Assembly (NCBI RefSeq): GCF_026004115.1
Contig: NZ_BPIM01000001.1
Span: forward strand, 682,001 to 746,000
Direction of reading: 5' to 3'
DNA from: Meiothermus sp.
Lineage (GTDB): Bacteria; Deinococcota; Deinococci; Deinococcales; Thermaceae
Length of the DNA stretch: 64,000 bases
Part shown: piece after piece, positions 18,503 to 27,638 of the stretch
Numbering within the stretch: the first letter of the stretch is position 1
Layout: each line of letters begins with the position of its first letter
Translations under genes and position numbers: made by a program
The notes under the pieces: model-generated
Seen by the model: the letters and a program-made list of their open reading frames with translations, nothing else
What the model was told of the DNA's origin: nothing
Database searches by the model: none

Positions 18503-19033
18503 TTAGACCCACCACTCGAGCCTGTCCTCCCCAAACGCCAGCGGCGCCACCGCCGTGCCTTTCTCGAAGTAGACGGGCTGGTAGTCCGGGGCGCGGTAGA
18601 CTTCTAGCTTTTCTTCCAGCAGGTTCACAATCCAGATTTCCGGGATGCCAGCGCGAATATACAGGGGAAGCTTCATGGTGCGGTCAAAAACCAGCGTTGC
18701 GTCACTCACCTCGATGATCAAAAGGATATCGGCAGGGCCGGGTGGGCGGTCGTCGTAGCGCGACCCAGGCGGCACTGTAAGGACAAAGTCCGGCTCGGGC
18801 TCCGACTTGTCGTCGAGCTGGATTGGAACCTGGCAGAACATGTAGGTCTTATCCTTCAGCTTAGTAACGATCTCGTAGTTCAGGGCTCCGATGTAGCGAC
18901 GGTGCTTGTTGCCCATTGGGGACATGATGTAAACCTCACCGTTAATTAGTTCTACGCGGCCCTGCCCCAAGGCTCCGGCAGCATAGGCTTTGTGGTAATC
19001 CTCGACGGTGAAACGGTGCTTCACCATGGCCAA
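18503..19033 (-). CDS. Uma2 family (DUF820) putative restriction endonuclease-fold protein
   Basis: 176-residue Uma2/DUF820 protein with the PD-(D/E)XK nuclease fold. Motifs seen: ELINGEVYIMSPMGNKH, SEPEPDFVL (acidic pair), ILLIIEVSD (E of ExK region) and IPEIWIVNL. Family members are abundant in cyanobacteria and Thermus relatives; their biological role is unclear, and some are linked to mobile DNA. Starts at 19033 or 19027 are both possible (MAMVKHRF). No partner gene. Confidence 0.85.
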   Translation of the reverse strand: MAMVKHRFTVEDYHKAYAAGALGQGRVELINGEVYIMSPMGNKHRRYIGALNYEIVTKLKDKTYMFCQVPIQLDDKSEPEPDFVLTVPPGSRYDDRPPGPADILLIIEVSDATLVFDRTMKLPLYIRAGIPEIWIVNLLEEKLEVYRAPDYQPVYFEKGTAVAPLAFGEDRLEWWV

Positions 19034-19060
19034 AGTATAGCAATCCTGGTTCGGGCCACT

Positions 19061-19131
19061 TTGAAATTTTGATTACCTCGAGCTAAACTAGCAAAAACTA
19101 ACAAGCGTTAGTTTGGTAAACGGGAGGAGAG
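19061..19131 (+). promoter_or_regulatory. paa promoter and PaaR-like operator
   Basis: TTGAAA (19061-19066) and TAAACT (19084-19089) are 17 bp apart. Just downstream, covering the expected transcription start, is CTAACAAGCGTTAG (19098-19111), which matches 13 of 14 positions of the operator published for the Thermus TetR-type regulator PaaR (CNAACGNNCGTTNG; recalled from the literature). A GGGAGGAGAG ribosome-binding site touches the ATG at 19132. No paaR gene is in the window, so regulation from elsewhere by phenylacetyl-CoA is inferred. Confidence 0.75.
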
Positions 19132-20103
19132 ATGCCAGTAAAGTACGGAGTGCCCAGCGACCCTGATTACAACGAGCGCCTGGCCGAGTTCGAGGCCCGC
19201 ATCAAGCGTGGCGAGAAAATCGAGCCTGGTGACTGGATGCCCGAGGAGTACCGCCGCCAGCTTATTCGCATGATCTCGCAGCACGCCCACTCCGAGGTGG
19301 TGGGCATGCTCCCCGAAGGGGCCTGGATTACCCGCGCCCCCACCCTCAAACGCAAGATGATCCTGGTGGCCAAGGTGCAGGACGAGGCCGGTCACGGCCA
19401 GTACCTCTACCACGCCGCCGAGACCCTGGGTGTGAGCCGCGAGGCCATGCTGGAAGCCTTGCTCGCAGGTAAAGCTAAGTACTCCTCCATCTTCAACTAC
19501 CCCACCCTGACCTGGGCCGACATCGGCACCATCGGCTGGCTGGTGGATGGGGCGGCCATCAAGAACCAGACCATGCTGGCGGCCTGCTCCTATGGCCCCT
19601 ACAGCCGGGCCATGGTGCGCATCTGCGCCGAGGAGACCTTCCACCACAAGCAGGGCAAGGAGATGGTGCTCTTGTATGCCAAAGGCACCCCCAAGCAGCG
19701 CCAGATGGCCCAGGACGCCATCAACCGCTGGTGGTGGCCGGCCCTGATGATGATGGGGCCCCACGACCAGGACAGCCCCAACACGGAAGTGCTGGTGCGC
19801 TGGGGCATCAAGACCAAAACCAACGACCAGGTGCGGCAGGAGTTCATCAACGAACACGCCCCCGAAATCCTGGAGGCGGGCCTCACCCTCCCCGACCCCG
19901 ACCTGCGCTACGACGAGAAAACCGGTAACTGGCTGCACGGCCCCATCAACTGGGACGAGTTCTGGCAGGTGGTAAATGGCAACGGCCCCATGAACAAAGA
20001 ACGCCTGGAAGCCCGGCGCCGCGCCCACGCCGAGGGGGCCTGGGTGCGCGAAGCCCTCGAGGCCTACGCGGCCAAACGGCAAAGATCCGCTGTTGCCGTT
20101 TAG
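19132..20103 (+). CDS. paaA: Phenylacetyl-CoA epoxidase catalytic subunit PaaA
   Basis: 323-residue diiron subunit of the ring-1,2-epoxidase that converts phenylacetyl-CoA to its epoxide, the key aerobic step of phenylacetate breakdown. Two diiron-type motifs are visible: [17 protein letters not shown] and [14 protein letters not shown]. First gene of a tight operon paaABCD with a promoter and operator immediately upstream. No paaE reductase or ligase gene is present in the window, so those functions must be elsewhere. Confidence 0.97.
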   Translation: MPVKYGVPSDPDYNERLAEFEARIKRGEKIEPGDWMPEEYRRQLIRMISQHAHSEVVGMLPEGAWITRAPTLKRKMILVAKVQDEAGHGQYLYHAAETLGVSREAMLEALLAGKAKYSSIFNYPTLTWADIGTIGWLVDGAAIKNQTMLAACSYGPYSRAMVRICAEETFHHKQGKEMVLLYAKGTPKQRQMAQDAINRWWWPALMMMGPHDQDSPNTEVLVRWGIKTKTNDQVRQEFINEHAPEILEAGLTLPDPDLRYDEKTGNWLHGPINWDEFWQVVNGNGPMNKERLEARRRAHAEGAWVREALEAYAAKRQRSAVAV

Positions 20104-20135
20104 TGGGCTATCGACAAGGCGCTGCGGAGGACAGC

Positions 20136-20696
20136 ATGGATACACAGTGGCCCCGCTGGGAAGTCTTCAAGCAAGACAGCCCCAATAAGCCGCACCAGGC
20201 GGTGGGTTCGGTGCACGCCGCCGACCCCGAACACGCCCTCCTGACCGCCCGCAACATCTTTGCCCGGCGGCCTCAGGCGGTCAGTATGTGGGTGGTGCGG
20301 GCAGAAGACATTTACTCCTGGACCCAGGAAGAAGTTGCCGAAGGCCAAATGACGAAGGGGGAAAGCTACCAGGCCCAGGTCGGCCAGTATCTGGTTTTTC
20401 GCAAGACCAGCCACAAGCGCTCCATGACCTTTGTGGATTACGTGGGCGAAGTGCAGGCGGCCACCCCCGAGGAAGCCCTAAAGAAGGCCCAGGCAACCTT
20501 TACCGATGCCCTGGCCCTGGCCTGGTGGATTGTGCCCACCGACAGGGTGTACAAAAGCGACCCCAGCCCAGAAACCATCCAGAGCTGGTTCGCCCCAGCC
20601 AAGGACAAAACCTATAAGCAGCAGCAGTACTACGCCACGGTAGGCTCCCACATCAGCAAACACAAAGTGGGGCGGGGGGTGGAAGATGAGAAGTGA
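20136..20696 (+). CDS. paaB: Phenylacetyl-CoA epoxidase subunit PaaB, duplicated form
   Basis: 186 residues, about twice the length of the E. coli PaaB (95). Two similar segments follow each other: [20 protein letters not shown]...WVVRAEDIY and [20 protein letters not shown]...[10 protein letters not shown], showing a tandem PaaB domain. PaaB helps the PaaAC complex and its reductase interact. ATG 20136 follows GGAGG; an earlier in-frame start at 20103 would overlap paaA and lacks support. The gene overlaps paaC by 11 bases. Confidence 0.92.
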   Translation: MDTQWPRWEVFKQDSPNKPHQAVGSVHAADPEHALLTARNIFARRPQAVSMWVVRAEDIYSWTQEEVAEGQMTKGESYQAQVGQYLVFRKTSHKRSMTFVDYVGEVQAATPEEALKKAQATFTDALALAWWIVPTDRVYKSDPSPETIQSWFAPAKDKTYKQQQYYATVGSHISKHKVGRGVEDEK

Positions 20697-21444
20697 GGTT
20701 CGTGAGGCCCTGATTGCCAAACTGACCGCCCTGGCCGACGACGAGGTGATTCTGGCCCACCGGGGCAGCGAGTGGACCGGCCACGGGCCGATTCTAGAGG
20801 AGGACATTGCCCTGGCCAACATCGTGCAGGACGAACTGGGCCACGCCACCCTGTGGTACGGCCTGCGTCAGCAGCTCGATGGCTCCGACCCCGACCAGCT
20901 GGCTTTTTTCCGCGATGCCTACGGGTACCGCTGTTGTGAGCTGGTCGAGCTGCCCAAGGGCGACTGGGCCTTCACCATGCTCAGGCAGTACCTGTACGAC
21001 CTGTACGAAGCTCTCTGGCTCGAGGCCGCCCAGCACAGCACGTACAAGCCCCTGGCCGAAGCGGTACAAAAAATCATGCGCGAGGAGCGCTTCCACCTCC
21101 AGCACACCCAGGCCTGGGTGGAGCGGCTGGGCCAGGGCACCGACGAATCCAACCGCCGCTTGCAGCAGGCCCTGGACATGCAGTGGGGCTACGCCCAACA
21201 GCTTTTTGTGCCCATCCCCAGCGAAGAGCTGCTGGTAGCCGAGGGCATCGTACCCGACCTTTTGCCCCTTAAGGAGCGGTGGCTCGAGCACAGTACCCGC
21301 CACCTGCAAAACGCCGGCCTCGAGCTGCCCATCAACCCCGGCTACCAGCCCACCTCCCGCACCTACCACACCGAGCACCTGTGGAGCATCCTGGCCGAGA
21401 TGCAGTCCACTGCCCGCTGGGACACCGAAGCCAAGGTCTGGTGA
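20686..21444 (+). CDS. paaC: Phenylacetyl-CoA epoxidase structural subunit PaaC
   Basis: 252-residue ferritin-like subunit that pairs with PaaA in the epoxidase core. It retains [13 protein letters not shown] and [14 protein letters not shown], relics of the diiron fold; in characterised enzymes PaaC is structural, not catalytic. The start lies inside the end of paaB and the stop overlaps paaD, consistent with translational coupling. Confidence 0.95.
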   Translation: MRSEVREALIAKLTALADDEVILAHRGSEWTGHGPILEEDIALANIVQDELGHATLWYGLRQQLDGSDPDQLAFFRDAYGYRCCELVELPKGDWAFTMLRQYLYDLYEALWLEAAQHSTYKPLAEAVQKIMREERFHLQHTQAWVERLGQGTDESNRRLQQALDMQWGYAQQLFVPIPSEELLVAEGIVPDLLPLKERWLEHSTRHLQNAGLELPINPGYQPTSRTYHTEHLWSILAEMQSTARWDTEAKVW

Positions 21445-21446
21445 TT

Positions 21447-21941
21447 ATGACCACCCTGCCCAGCACCAAGCAAGTCTGGGAGGCCCTGGCCCGGATTCCC
21501 GACCCCGAGATTCCGGTCATCAATATAGTCGAGATGGGCATTGTGCGGGAGGTGCATATTGAGGGCCCCAAGGCCATTATCAGCATGACCCCCACCTTCT
21601 CGGGCTGCCCGGCTTTGCACCTGATCCGGGAGCAGTTGGAGCAAACCGCCCGCTCGCTGGGCTTTGCGGAGGTCGAGGTGAAAACCGTGCTCTCGCCGCC
21701 CTGGAGCACCGACTGGATCACCCCCGAGGCCAAGGAGCGGCTGCGGCAGTACGGGATTGCGCCTCCCAAGCCGGCGCAGGAGCAGGGTTCGTTGATTGCG
21801 CTCGAGGCTGCCCCTACACGCTGCCCGCGCTGCGGCTCCTTCAACACTTCGGTCAAGAACACCTTTGGCCCCACCCTGTGCAAGGCTATTTATGTGTGCA
21901 ACAACTGCAAAGAACCCTTCGAGAGCTTCAAAACGGTCTGA
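21447..21941 (+). CDS. paaD: PaaD/MIP18-like Fe-S assembly protein
   Basis: 164-residue PaaD: N-terminal DUF59/MIP18 domain (IPDPEIPVINIVEMGIVREV, FSGCPALHLI) and a C-terminal zinc ribbon (CPRCG...LCKAIYVCNNC). PaaD is needed for maturation of the Fe-S-containing epoxidase reductase. Start is ATG 21447; GTG 21441 in the same frame would give a GTGA overlap with the paaC stop and cannot be excluded. Confidence 0.94.
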   Translation: MTTLPSTKQVWEALARIPDPEIPVINIVEMGIVREVHIEGPKAIISMTPTFSGCPALHLIREQLEQTARSLGFAEVEVKTVLSPPWSTDWITPEAKERLRQYGIAPPKPAQEQGSLIALEAAPTRCPRCGSFNTSVKNTFGPTLCKAIYVCNNCKEPFESFKTV

Positions 21942-22001
21942 TGTAACGCTGGCAAGCCCTTTGCAGGTCAAATGTAGCTACGTTCCTCCAATGCTTGGGT
22001 A

Positions 22002-22032
22002 TATAATTGCATCGCTATAAGCGGTCAGGAGG
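22002..22032 (+). promoter_or_regulatory. Promoter -10 and ribosome-binding site of lipoprotein gene
   Basis: TATAAT at 22002-22007 is preceded by TGGG as a partial extended -10; a -35 match is weak. AGGAGG (22027-22032) lies seven bases before the ATG at 22039, so this gene uses a normal leader, unlike many neighbours. Confidence 0.55.
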
Positions 22033-22038
22033 AATCCT

Positions 22039-22623
22039 ATGAAACGTTTAGCGCTACTCGGCAGCGTGCTGGCCCTAGCTTTTGCGGGTTGCGGGCTGAT
22101 CAGCAGCCCCCCCATCGATAACCCCTTCCAGCTAGGAGGTAAGAGCATCACCTTTAACCTGGTTTCGGCGTCCGCTACCGGTTCGGCCAATGTAACCGCT
22201 ACCTTCGAAGACCTCACCAACCTCAACCTTCCCGCCAACCCAAGCGGCTTCACTTATAACCTGGCCATCCAGAGCGTGAGCTTTGGTGCGGGCTGCCCTG
22301 CGACCATTCCCTCGCCCATCAACGTCACCCTGAACGCTACCCTGACCGTCTCAGATGGTAGCGGAGCTACTGCCCGCAGCAGCACTGCTTCTGCAAGCAA
22401 CGTACAATTCACCCTTACCAACAGCGGCAGTCAAATTACGGTGGGCAATCTAACGGGTGGTACCCTCAACCTCAACGTCGGCCAAATTCTACCCATCATC
22501 CAAAACGGTGGAACGAACACCGCTGTGCTCGCAGCCCAGATCACCACCGTGAGCACCCCCGACCTGGCGGGCTGCGCCATGACCATCACCTGGGGCGGTG
22601 GACAGGGCACACTCAAGTTTTAG
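22039..22623 (+). CDS. Predicted lipoprotein, Thr/Ser/Asn-rich
   Basis: 194-residue secreted protein with lipobox FAGC (Cys18) and a mature part dominated by Thr, Ser, Asn, Val and Gly in alternating patterns, suggesting a beta-sandwich. Two Cys (GAGCPAT, LAGCAMT) could pair. No family recognised. Own promoter and a strong terminator make it monocistronic. Confidence 0.78.
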   Translation: MKRLALLGSVLALAFAGCGLISSPPIDNPFQLGGKSITFNLVSASATGSANVTATFEDLTNLNLPANPSGFTYNLAIQSVSFGAGCPATIPSPINVTLNATLTVSDGSGATARSSTASASNVQFTLTNSGSQITVGNLTGGTLNLNVGQILPIIQNGGTNTAVLAAQITTVSTPDLAGCAMTITWGGGQGTLKF

Positions 22624-22644
22624 CGTTTCTCATCAACAAAACAG

Positions 22645-22670
22645 CCCACTCCTGGCGGAGTGGGTTTTTA
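22645..22670 (+). terminator. Rho-independent terminator
   Basis: CCCACTCC pairs with GGAGTGGG around TGGC and is followed by TTTTTAT, 22 bases after the lipoprotein stop. It also overlaps the very end of the convergent gene. Confidence 0.88.
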
Positions 22671-24047
22671 TCGCTGGGGTAGCTCGAAATAGCGACGCAC
22701 AATGTCGCGCACCTCGGGGGGCAAAGGTTCGGACTCGAGGTAGTTTTCGGCCTGGCGCTGCACGTTTTGCGGGGGCTGGCCCGACTGCCAGGGGCTGGGC
22801 AGGGGCTGGGGTCTTCCCTGCCGGTTTTCACCCCGGCTGAGGGGCGCTTCGCCCGCCGGACGCTGCGGGTTGGCTGGAGGGCTCAGGGGGGGCCGAATCT
22901 GCTGACCCTGGGCCCCAGTACCGCCCTGTTCACTGCCCCCGGGCCGGCCCTGGCCCTGGGCGTTCGGCGCTGGATTATCGCGGGAAGCCTGGCCCTGCCC
23001 GGGTTGCGGCTGCGCCTGCCCAGGTTGCTGAGGCTGCGCCTGCCCAGGTTGAGATGGCTGCGCCTGCCCAGGTTGAGATGGCTGCGCCTGCCCAGGTTGC
23101 GGGGAGGGCTGCCCGGACGGGTTGGGCTCGCTTCCCTGAACACCAGGTGCAGCTTGTCCCTGCGGGGCTTGTTCGGAGGGCGAACGGCCTGTTTGAGACG
23201 GCTGTGCTTGTCCAGGTTGAGAGGGCTGTGCTTGTCCAGGTTGCGATGGCTGCGCTTGTCCAGGTTGGGATGCGGGTGGATTTTGACCAGGCTGGCCGGT
23301 CTGCGGTTGCCCGGTCGGGTCGGATTGGGGCTGCCCCGTGGGTGTGTTTTGCGGTTGTGTGGAGCCCTGACCGTTTGGGCTGGATGCAGGCTGTTCACGG
23401 CTTTGAGGGCTCCCGCTGGGGCGGGCTGCATCTTGGGTGTCTTCCTGGCTCGAGGCCGCGCCCGTGCGATCCTGCGCCTCCTGGCTGCCTGAGCTTTCAG
23501 GCCTTTCCGCAGGCCTGGCTGCTTCCGGGCCTTGCTGCTGGCTTTGCGACGAACCTTCGGGCGACTGGGGTTGTCCGGTTTGTGGGCTGGTATTGGGTTG
23601 GGCCGGGCTGGTCGTGGGGGGCGAACTGGGGGAGGCCGGGCTGGAAGGGGTAGGAGCCCCTGCCGGCGACGGTCCAAAGGGCAGTTGTAATGGGGGCAAG
23701 ACCCACACCACACCCACCAGGGCCAGGTAGAGGGCCGCAAAAACCCAGGGCAAAGCCGGGGGTCGCGCCTCGCGCAAGCTGGCTTCCGCTTCGGTTTGGA
23801 GTTGGCCCCGCCAGGGGTGGTTGACGGGCGCCTCGAGCACACTGCGGTAGGCCAGGCCATAACGCCGGTCGAGTTCGGCTAGGGCTCTTGGCTCTTCCCA
23901 GCGCGTGGGATAGAGCAATCCTACCAGCGAAAACAAAACCCAGGCCGGATGCACCAACCAGGCCAGCGGAAGCAACAAAACAGCCAGCCCTACAGCCAAC
24001 AAGAGCCGCATCCGCCAGGCCCGCCTTGCCGCCCACACCCGGTGCAT
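22668..24047 (-). CDS. Membrane protein with Pro/Gln/Gly-rich repeat region
   Basis: 459 residues. Two membrane helix regions near the N-terminus (about 12-45 and 100-120) are followed by roughly 270 residues of low complexity, including about ten near-perfect copies of the heptapeptide QPGQAQP(S). A short ordered tail (VQRQAENYLESEPLPPEVRDIVRRYFELPQ) ends the protein. Such low-complexity linkers are flexible. It follows a MoxR ATPase and a VWA protein on the same strand, and may be their membrane partner, as in Bat-like modules; this is inference. Opposite-strand frames are open only because of the repeat composition. Confidence 0.8.
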   Translation of the reverse strand: MHRVWAARRAWRMRLLLAVGLAVLLLPLAWLVHPAWVLFSLVGLLYPTRWEEPRALAELDRRYGLAYRSVLEAPVNHPWRGQLQTEAEASLREARPPALPWVFAALYLALVGVVWVLPPLQLPFGPSPAGAPTPSSPASPSSPPTTSPAQPNTSPQTGQPQSPEGSSQSQQQGPEAARPAERPESSGSQEAQDRTGAASSQEDTQDAARPSGSPQSREQPASSPNGQGSTQPQNTPTGQPQSDPTGQPQTGQPGQNPPASQPGQAQPSQPGQAQPSQPGQAQPSQTGRSPSEQAPQGQAAPGVQGSEPNPSGQPSPQPGQAQPSQPGQAQPSQPGQAQPQQPGQAQPQPGQGQASRDNPAPNAQGQGRPGGSEQGGTGAQGQQIRPPLSPPANPQRPAGEAPLSRGENRQGRPQPLPSPWQSGQPPQNVQRQAENYLESEPLPPEVRDIVRRYFELPQR

Positions 24048-24102
24048 GGCCTCAGGGTAGCGGATGGAACCTGGCGTCGGTAGGGTTCAGTGCACGTTGC
24101 AG

Positions 24103-24291
24103 CTAACGCTGTACCAGCAGCGAGGTGTTGGTGTTGCTAAACAGTTTCAGGTAAATATGCTGGGCAACCGAATCGTAGAAGTAAGCGGGCTGGGTAGCGG
24201 CGTCGAGCCCGGCCAGGCTCGAGAGTGAAGTAAGCGCGGTTTTGCCGCGGTTGGTGCCAGACTGCAAGGTTTCCAGCGCACAGCGGTGCAC
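24103..24291 (-). pseudogene. Possible C-terminal fragment of a secreted protein gene
   Basis: A reading frame ending AYFYDSVAQHIYLKLF...SLLVQR looks like the last strand-rich part of a surface protein, but it has no plausible start or upstream domain and no ribosome-binding site. The rest of the 24048-24354 gap has no recognised feature. Best read as a decayed remnant; low confidence. Confidence 0.35.
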
Positions 24292-24354
24292 CGCTTAAGG
24301 TTACGTTGCACAACACGCAAAAACCGGGCTTTTGTCCCAAGCGCCCGGCTACAC

Positions 24355-24627
24355 CTAAAGCTGCTCCAGAACTTCCTCGGCCTGTTGAAAGTAGCCATCT
24401 TTGGGAATCAGCACATAGCCCTTGGCGCTCTGCGCAGGGTAATAGGGCATATCGAGGCGCAACTCCCGCGTTGCGCCCTCGAAGCGGCGGATTTGTGCCG
24501 GGTTGAAGGCGGGCCGGGGCCGAAACTGTACGGCCTGCGAGATGCGTTCAATAAGGAGAGCTAAATAAGCAGCAATTCCCCAGGTTCGGGCCGATTTCAC
24601 AAAGGGTAGTGTAGCCAGAAACAGCAA
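24355..24627 (-). CDS. Small hypothetical protein with N-terminal hydrophobic helix
   Basis: Up to 90 residues, starting TTG 24625-24627 or at an internal GTG near residue 10. The first 28 residues are hydrophobic (signal anchor); the remainder contains PAFNPAQIRRFEG and AQSAKGYVLIPKDGYFQQAEEVLEQL. No family recognised. It lies just downstream of the VWA gene on the same strand with a 135-base gap. Confidence 0.5.
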   Translation of the reverse strand: MLFLATLPFVKSARTWGIAAYLALLIERISQAVQFRPRPAFNPAQIRRFEGATRELRLDMPYYPAQSAKGYVLIPKDGYFQQAEEVLEQL

Positions 24628-24763
24628 AGGAAGGATGAGTCAAGTGCGCTCTTCACCTATTTTGAGCCATCCGACTTTAAGAAAGCTTTGTCCTGTACAA
24701 ACCAGCGGTCGCCTGGATGGGCGGCTATGTCTGTGAAAGGCGCGATATGACAGCCTCGAGATT

Positions 24764-25981
24764 TCAGTTCCGGCTTACCTTGCGGTTCAAAAAGTCCATC
24801 AGCACATATCGCCCAATGTTCCCCGGCGTGGTCATGTAGGCCTTGCCTTTGGTAATTTGCGTCAGCTTTTTAACAAAAGCCAGCAACTCGGGCTCGCGGG
24901 CCAGCATGAAGGTGTGGATGGGAATACCTTCCTTGCGGGCCAGGGTGGCCTCCTTAAGGGTCTCGGCCAGAATGACCGGGTCGAGACCCCAGGCGTTCTT
25001 GTAAATCTGGCCCGAGGGCAGGGTGAGCGCGGAGGGCTTGCCGTCGGTAATCATGATGATCTGTTTCATCTCGCCGCTCATTTTTTTGAGCATCTTGCGG
25101 GCCAGCTTAAGCCCTTCTGCGGTATTGGTGTGGTAAGGCCCGACCTGCACGGTGGGCAGCCGGCCCAGCGGTACCTCCTCGGCGCTGTCGTGGAACACAC
25201 CAAAGCGCACCTGGTCGCCCGGGTACTGGGTGCGAATCAGGTGGGCCAGGCCCAAGGCCACGCGCTTGGCAGGGGTGAAGCGGTCTTCACCATACAAAAT
25301 CATGGAGTGGGAACAGTCCAGCAGCACCACCGTGTTCATGGCAGCGGTGTACTCGGCCAGCTCGATGGTCAGGTCGCGCTCTTCGATGTTTTCCAGCCCC
25401 TTCATGATCACCTTTTTGAGGGTCTCGCCGATGTTGATGTTGGGCTGGTCACCAAACTCGTAGGGCTTGGTCTCGCCGCTCGACTCTACCCCCGAGGCAT
25501 AGTGCCTTGTAACGTGGGCGCCGGGGGCATTTTTGCCCAGCGAACCCAGCAGGGTACGCAGGCTTTTGAGGCCCAGAAAGTCTACCGATTTGTTGGTGAG
25601 CTCGAGGCGGGTGTCCTGGGCCTCGCCCTGAAAGCCCTGTCCTGACTCCGTGGGGTCGTTGCCGGGAAGTCGGATAAAGCCTTCGTCTTGCAGGCGCTGC
25701 ATCAGGCGCTGCAACTCCCGACCTAGTCGGGTTTCCTGAAAGTTCTGGGCATTGCGGGCCTCTTGCAGCCACTCCTCGGGAACGCGGTCTTGCTCCAGCA
25801 GGGCTTGCAGCAGAGCGTCCATCAGGTCTTCGGCGGTGGGGCCTCGGTTGGGGTCGGGCTGGTAGCGGTTGTAGGGGTCGGAAAAGCCCGAGTCCATCAG
25901 GAAGTCCTGAATCATGTCCATTAGGTCGGCGCCGCTGAGGTCGTCGAAGCCGGGCTCGTATTTGGAGTATCGGACAGGCAT
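24764..25981 (-). CDS. VWA domain protein (MoxR-partner type)
   Basis: 405 residues with a C-terminal von Willebrand A domain (about 215-400). The metal-dependent adhesion site is intact: DCSHS (DxSxS), Thr in HTNTAEGL, and Asp in ITDGKPSAL. The N-terminal half is alpha-helical and charged. VWA proteins of this type work with MoxR-family AAA+ ATPases, and the gene directly upstream encodes one, so a chaperone or metal-insertion-like module is likely. Target protein unknown. Confidence 0.9.
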   Translation of the reverse strand: MPVRYSKYEPGFDDLSGADLMDMIQDFLMDSGFSDPYNRYQPDPNRGPTAEDLMDALLQALLEQDRVPEEWLQEARNAQNFQETRLGRELQRLMQRLQDEGFIRLPGNDPTESGQGFQGEAQDTRLELTNKSVDFLGLKSLRTLLGSLGKNAPGAHVTRHYASGVESSGETKPYEFGDQPNINIGETLKKVIMKGLENIEERDLTIELAEYTAAMNTVVLLDCSHSMILYGEDRFTPAKRVALGLAHLIRTQYPGDQVRFGVFHDSAEEVPLGRLPTVQVGPYHTNTAEGLKLARKMLKKMSGEMKQIIMITDGKPSALTLPSGQIYKNAWGLDPVILAETLKEATLARKEGIPIHTFMLAREPELLAFVKKLTQITKGKAYMTTPGNIGRYVLMDFLNRKVSRN

Positions 25982-26040
25982 ATTTCCTCGCTGATGGCTT
26001 TTTGGCTCTGCTATGAGCTACTGGCTATGTCCCAGGTACG

Positions 26041-27462
26041 TCAATTTCCACTCCCCCACCGCTCGCGCTCACGCTCGATAGGGGCGCTGTAGCTCTCCTC
26101 TCCCCGGGCAATCTTGCGGCGACCTGCCAGGCCCTCCAGGATAAACTCCCCGGCGGCCACCAGGGCTTCAGGGGTGTTCTGGGGTTCCAATTTTTTTGCA
26201 GCAGCCAGCAGGCCCGGCACTTTTTCCATTTCCTTCAGCACTGCTTTAGAGCTGCCCTCGGGCAGGGTCAGGAGGTTGCCGTCGGCAAAGTACTGCACGA
26301 TTTCGTCTACCTGCAGGCCCCGGGCCCGTTCGCCATAGGCCAGGCCAAACGCCTTAAGCAAGAGGTCGCGCGCTACCCGCTCGGCCCCCTGGAGTTCGCC
26401 TTCGTATTCCAGCTCGATCTTGCCGGTGATGGCCGGCAGGGCCGCATAGAGGTCGAGGGGACGGGCCACCGGATGCTCGCCCAGGAGCAACGCCCGGCGT
26501 TCGGCGTTGGAGGCTACGAGTTCCAGCAGGCTAATCGAGAGGCGCTGCGAAACCCCCGAGGTCTTGTCTACGCGTTTGTCTTCCCGGGCCACAAAGGCCA
26601 CCGCCTCCGAGGCCTCGGCCACATAGGGCGGTACGTACATGCCCTCTTCACGGGCAATCCAGGCTTCTTGGCGGGTGATGGAGAGGCCCTCCTCGAGGGT
26701 GCGGGGGTAGTGGGTGCGAATTTCCGAGCCGATGCGGTCTTTGAGGGGGGTGACAATCTTGCCCCGGGCGGTGTAGTCCTGGGGGTTGGCAGTGAAGGCA
26801 ATCCAGACATCTAGCTCGAGGCGCACCGGGTAGCCCCGGATCTGCACGTCACCTTCTTGCAGGATGTTGAAGAGGGCCACCTGCACCTTGGGGGCCAGGT
26901 CGGCCACCTCGTTGATGCCGAAGATGCCCCGGTTGGCTCTGGGCAACAGGCCGTAATGGACGGCCTCGAGGTCGCCCAGACCAGTGCCCCGCTTGGCGGC
27001 CTTGATGGGGTCGATATCGCCCAGGATGTCGGCCACGGTGGTGTCGGGGGTGGCCAGCTTTTCCACGTAGCGCTCGGAGCGGGGAATCCAGACGATGGGC
27101 GCCTCGTCGCCGGCTTCTTCCAGCAGGCGCTTGGCCTCGGCCGAGAGCGGGAACAGGGGGTTATCGCGGATCTCGGTGGGCAGGGCCGGCACTTCGTCGT
27201 CCAGGAGTTCGGTAAGCTGGCGCAAAATGCGGCTTTTGGCCTGACCGCGCAGGCCCAGCAAAATGAAGTTGTGCCGCGCCAGAATGGCGTTGACCAGGCT
27301 GGGAATTACCGAGTCGTCGTAGCTCTGGATACCAGGGAACAGCCTCTCCCCTGCCCGAAGCTTTCCAATCAGGTTTTCCCGCGCCTCGTCCTTGACGCTG
27401 CGGCGGAGCTTTTCCAGGGGGTAGGTGCGCTTGAGTTCGCCGAGGGTTCGGGCCTTGGTCAT
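26041..27462 (-). CDS. MoxR/Mg-chelatase-I-like AAA+ ATPase
   Basis: 473-residue AAA+ ATPase. The Walker A loop is [10 protein letters not shown], Walker B is [11 protein letters not shown] with the glutamate, and [15 protein letters not shown] carries sensor 1. Length and helical inserts resemble magnesium-chelatase ChlI and the MoxR branch. With the downstream VWA protein it forms a typical ATPase/VWA pair that remodels a client protein. The opposite strand is partly open but has no homology. Confidence 0.9.
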   Translation of the reverse strand: MTKARTLGELKRTYPLEKLRRSVKDEARENLIGKLRAGERLFPGIQSYDDSVIPSLVNAILARHNFILLGLRGQAKSRILRQLTELLDDEVPALPTEIRDNPLFPLSAEAKRLLEEAGDEAPIVWIPRSERYVEKLATPDTTVADILGDIDPIKAAKRGTGLGDLEAVHYGLLPRANRGIFGINEVADLAPKVQVALFNILQEGDVQIRGYPVRLELDVWIAFTANPQDYTARGKIVTPLKDRIGSEIRTHYPRTLEEGLSITRQEAWIAREEGMYVPPYVAEASEAVAFVAREDKRVDKTSGVSQRLSISLLELVASNAERRALLLGEHPVARPLDLYAALPAITGKIELEYEGELQGAERVARDLLLKAFGLAYGERARGLQVDEIVQYFADGNLLTLPEGSSKAVLKEMEKVPGLLAAAKKLEPQNTPEALVAAGEFILEGLAGRRKIARGEESYSAPIERERERWGSGN

Positions 27463-27517
27463 TGCTCAAGTGTAGTGCGGTATGGCCCAAGATTGTGTAA
27501 ATCAGATTGGGATTGAG

Positions 27518-27569
27518 CAGGTCGCAGGTTCCAGGTCACATATCGCAGGTCGCAAGCTCAATGCAGGTC
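27518..27569. repeat. Degenerate CAGGTC tandem repeats
   Basis: Five copies of CAGGTC or CAGGTT at 27518, 27525, 27532, 27546 and 27564 separated by 1-12 bases, in the gap between two minus-strand genes. Low-complexity sequence; no function seen. Confidence 0.4.
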
Positions 27570-27638
27570 AAGGGTCTAGCGCCCAGGAGCGCTGTATTAG
27601 CCTGTGGCTTGTGGAGGCTATCGCCTCCATGTTGGTTT

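Noticed and set aside
22767-23653. Plus-strand Leu/Arg-rich frames opposite the repeat protein
   Set aside because: They are the complement of the repeated CAGCCNGG codons and have no ribosome-binding site or domain.
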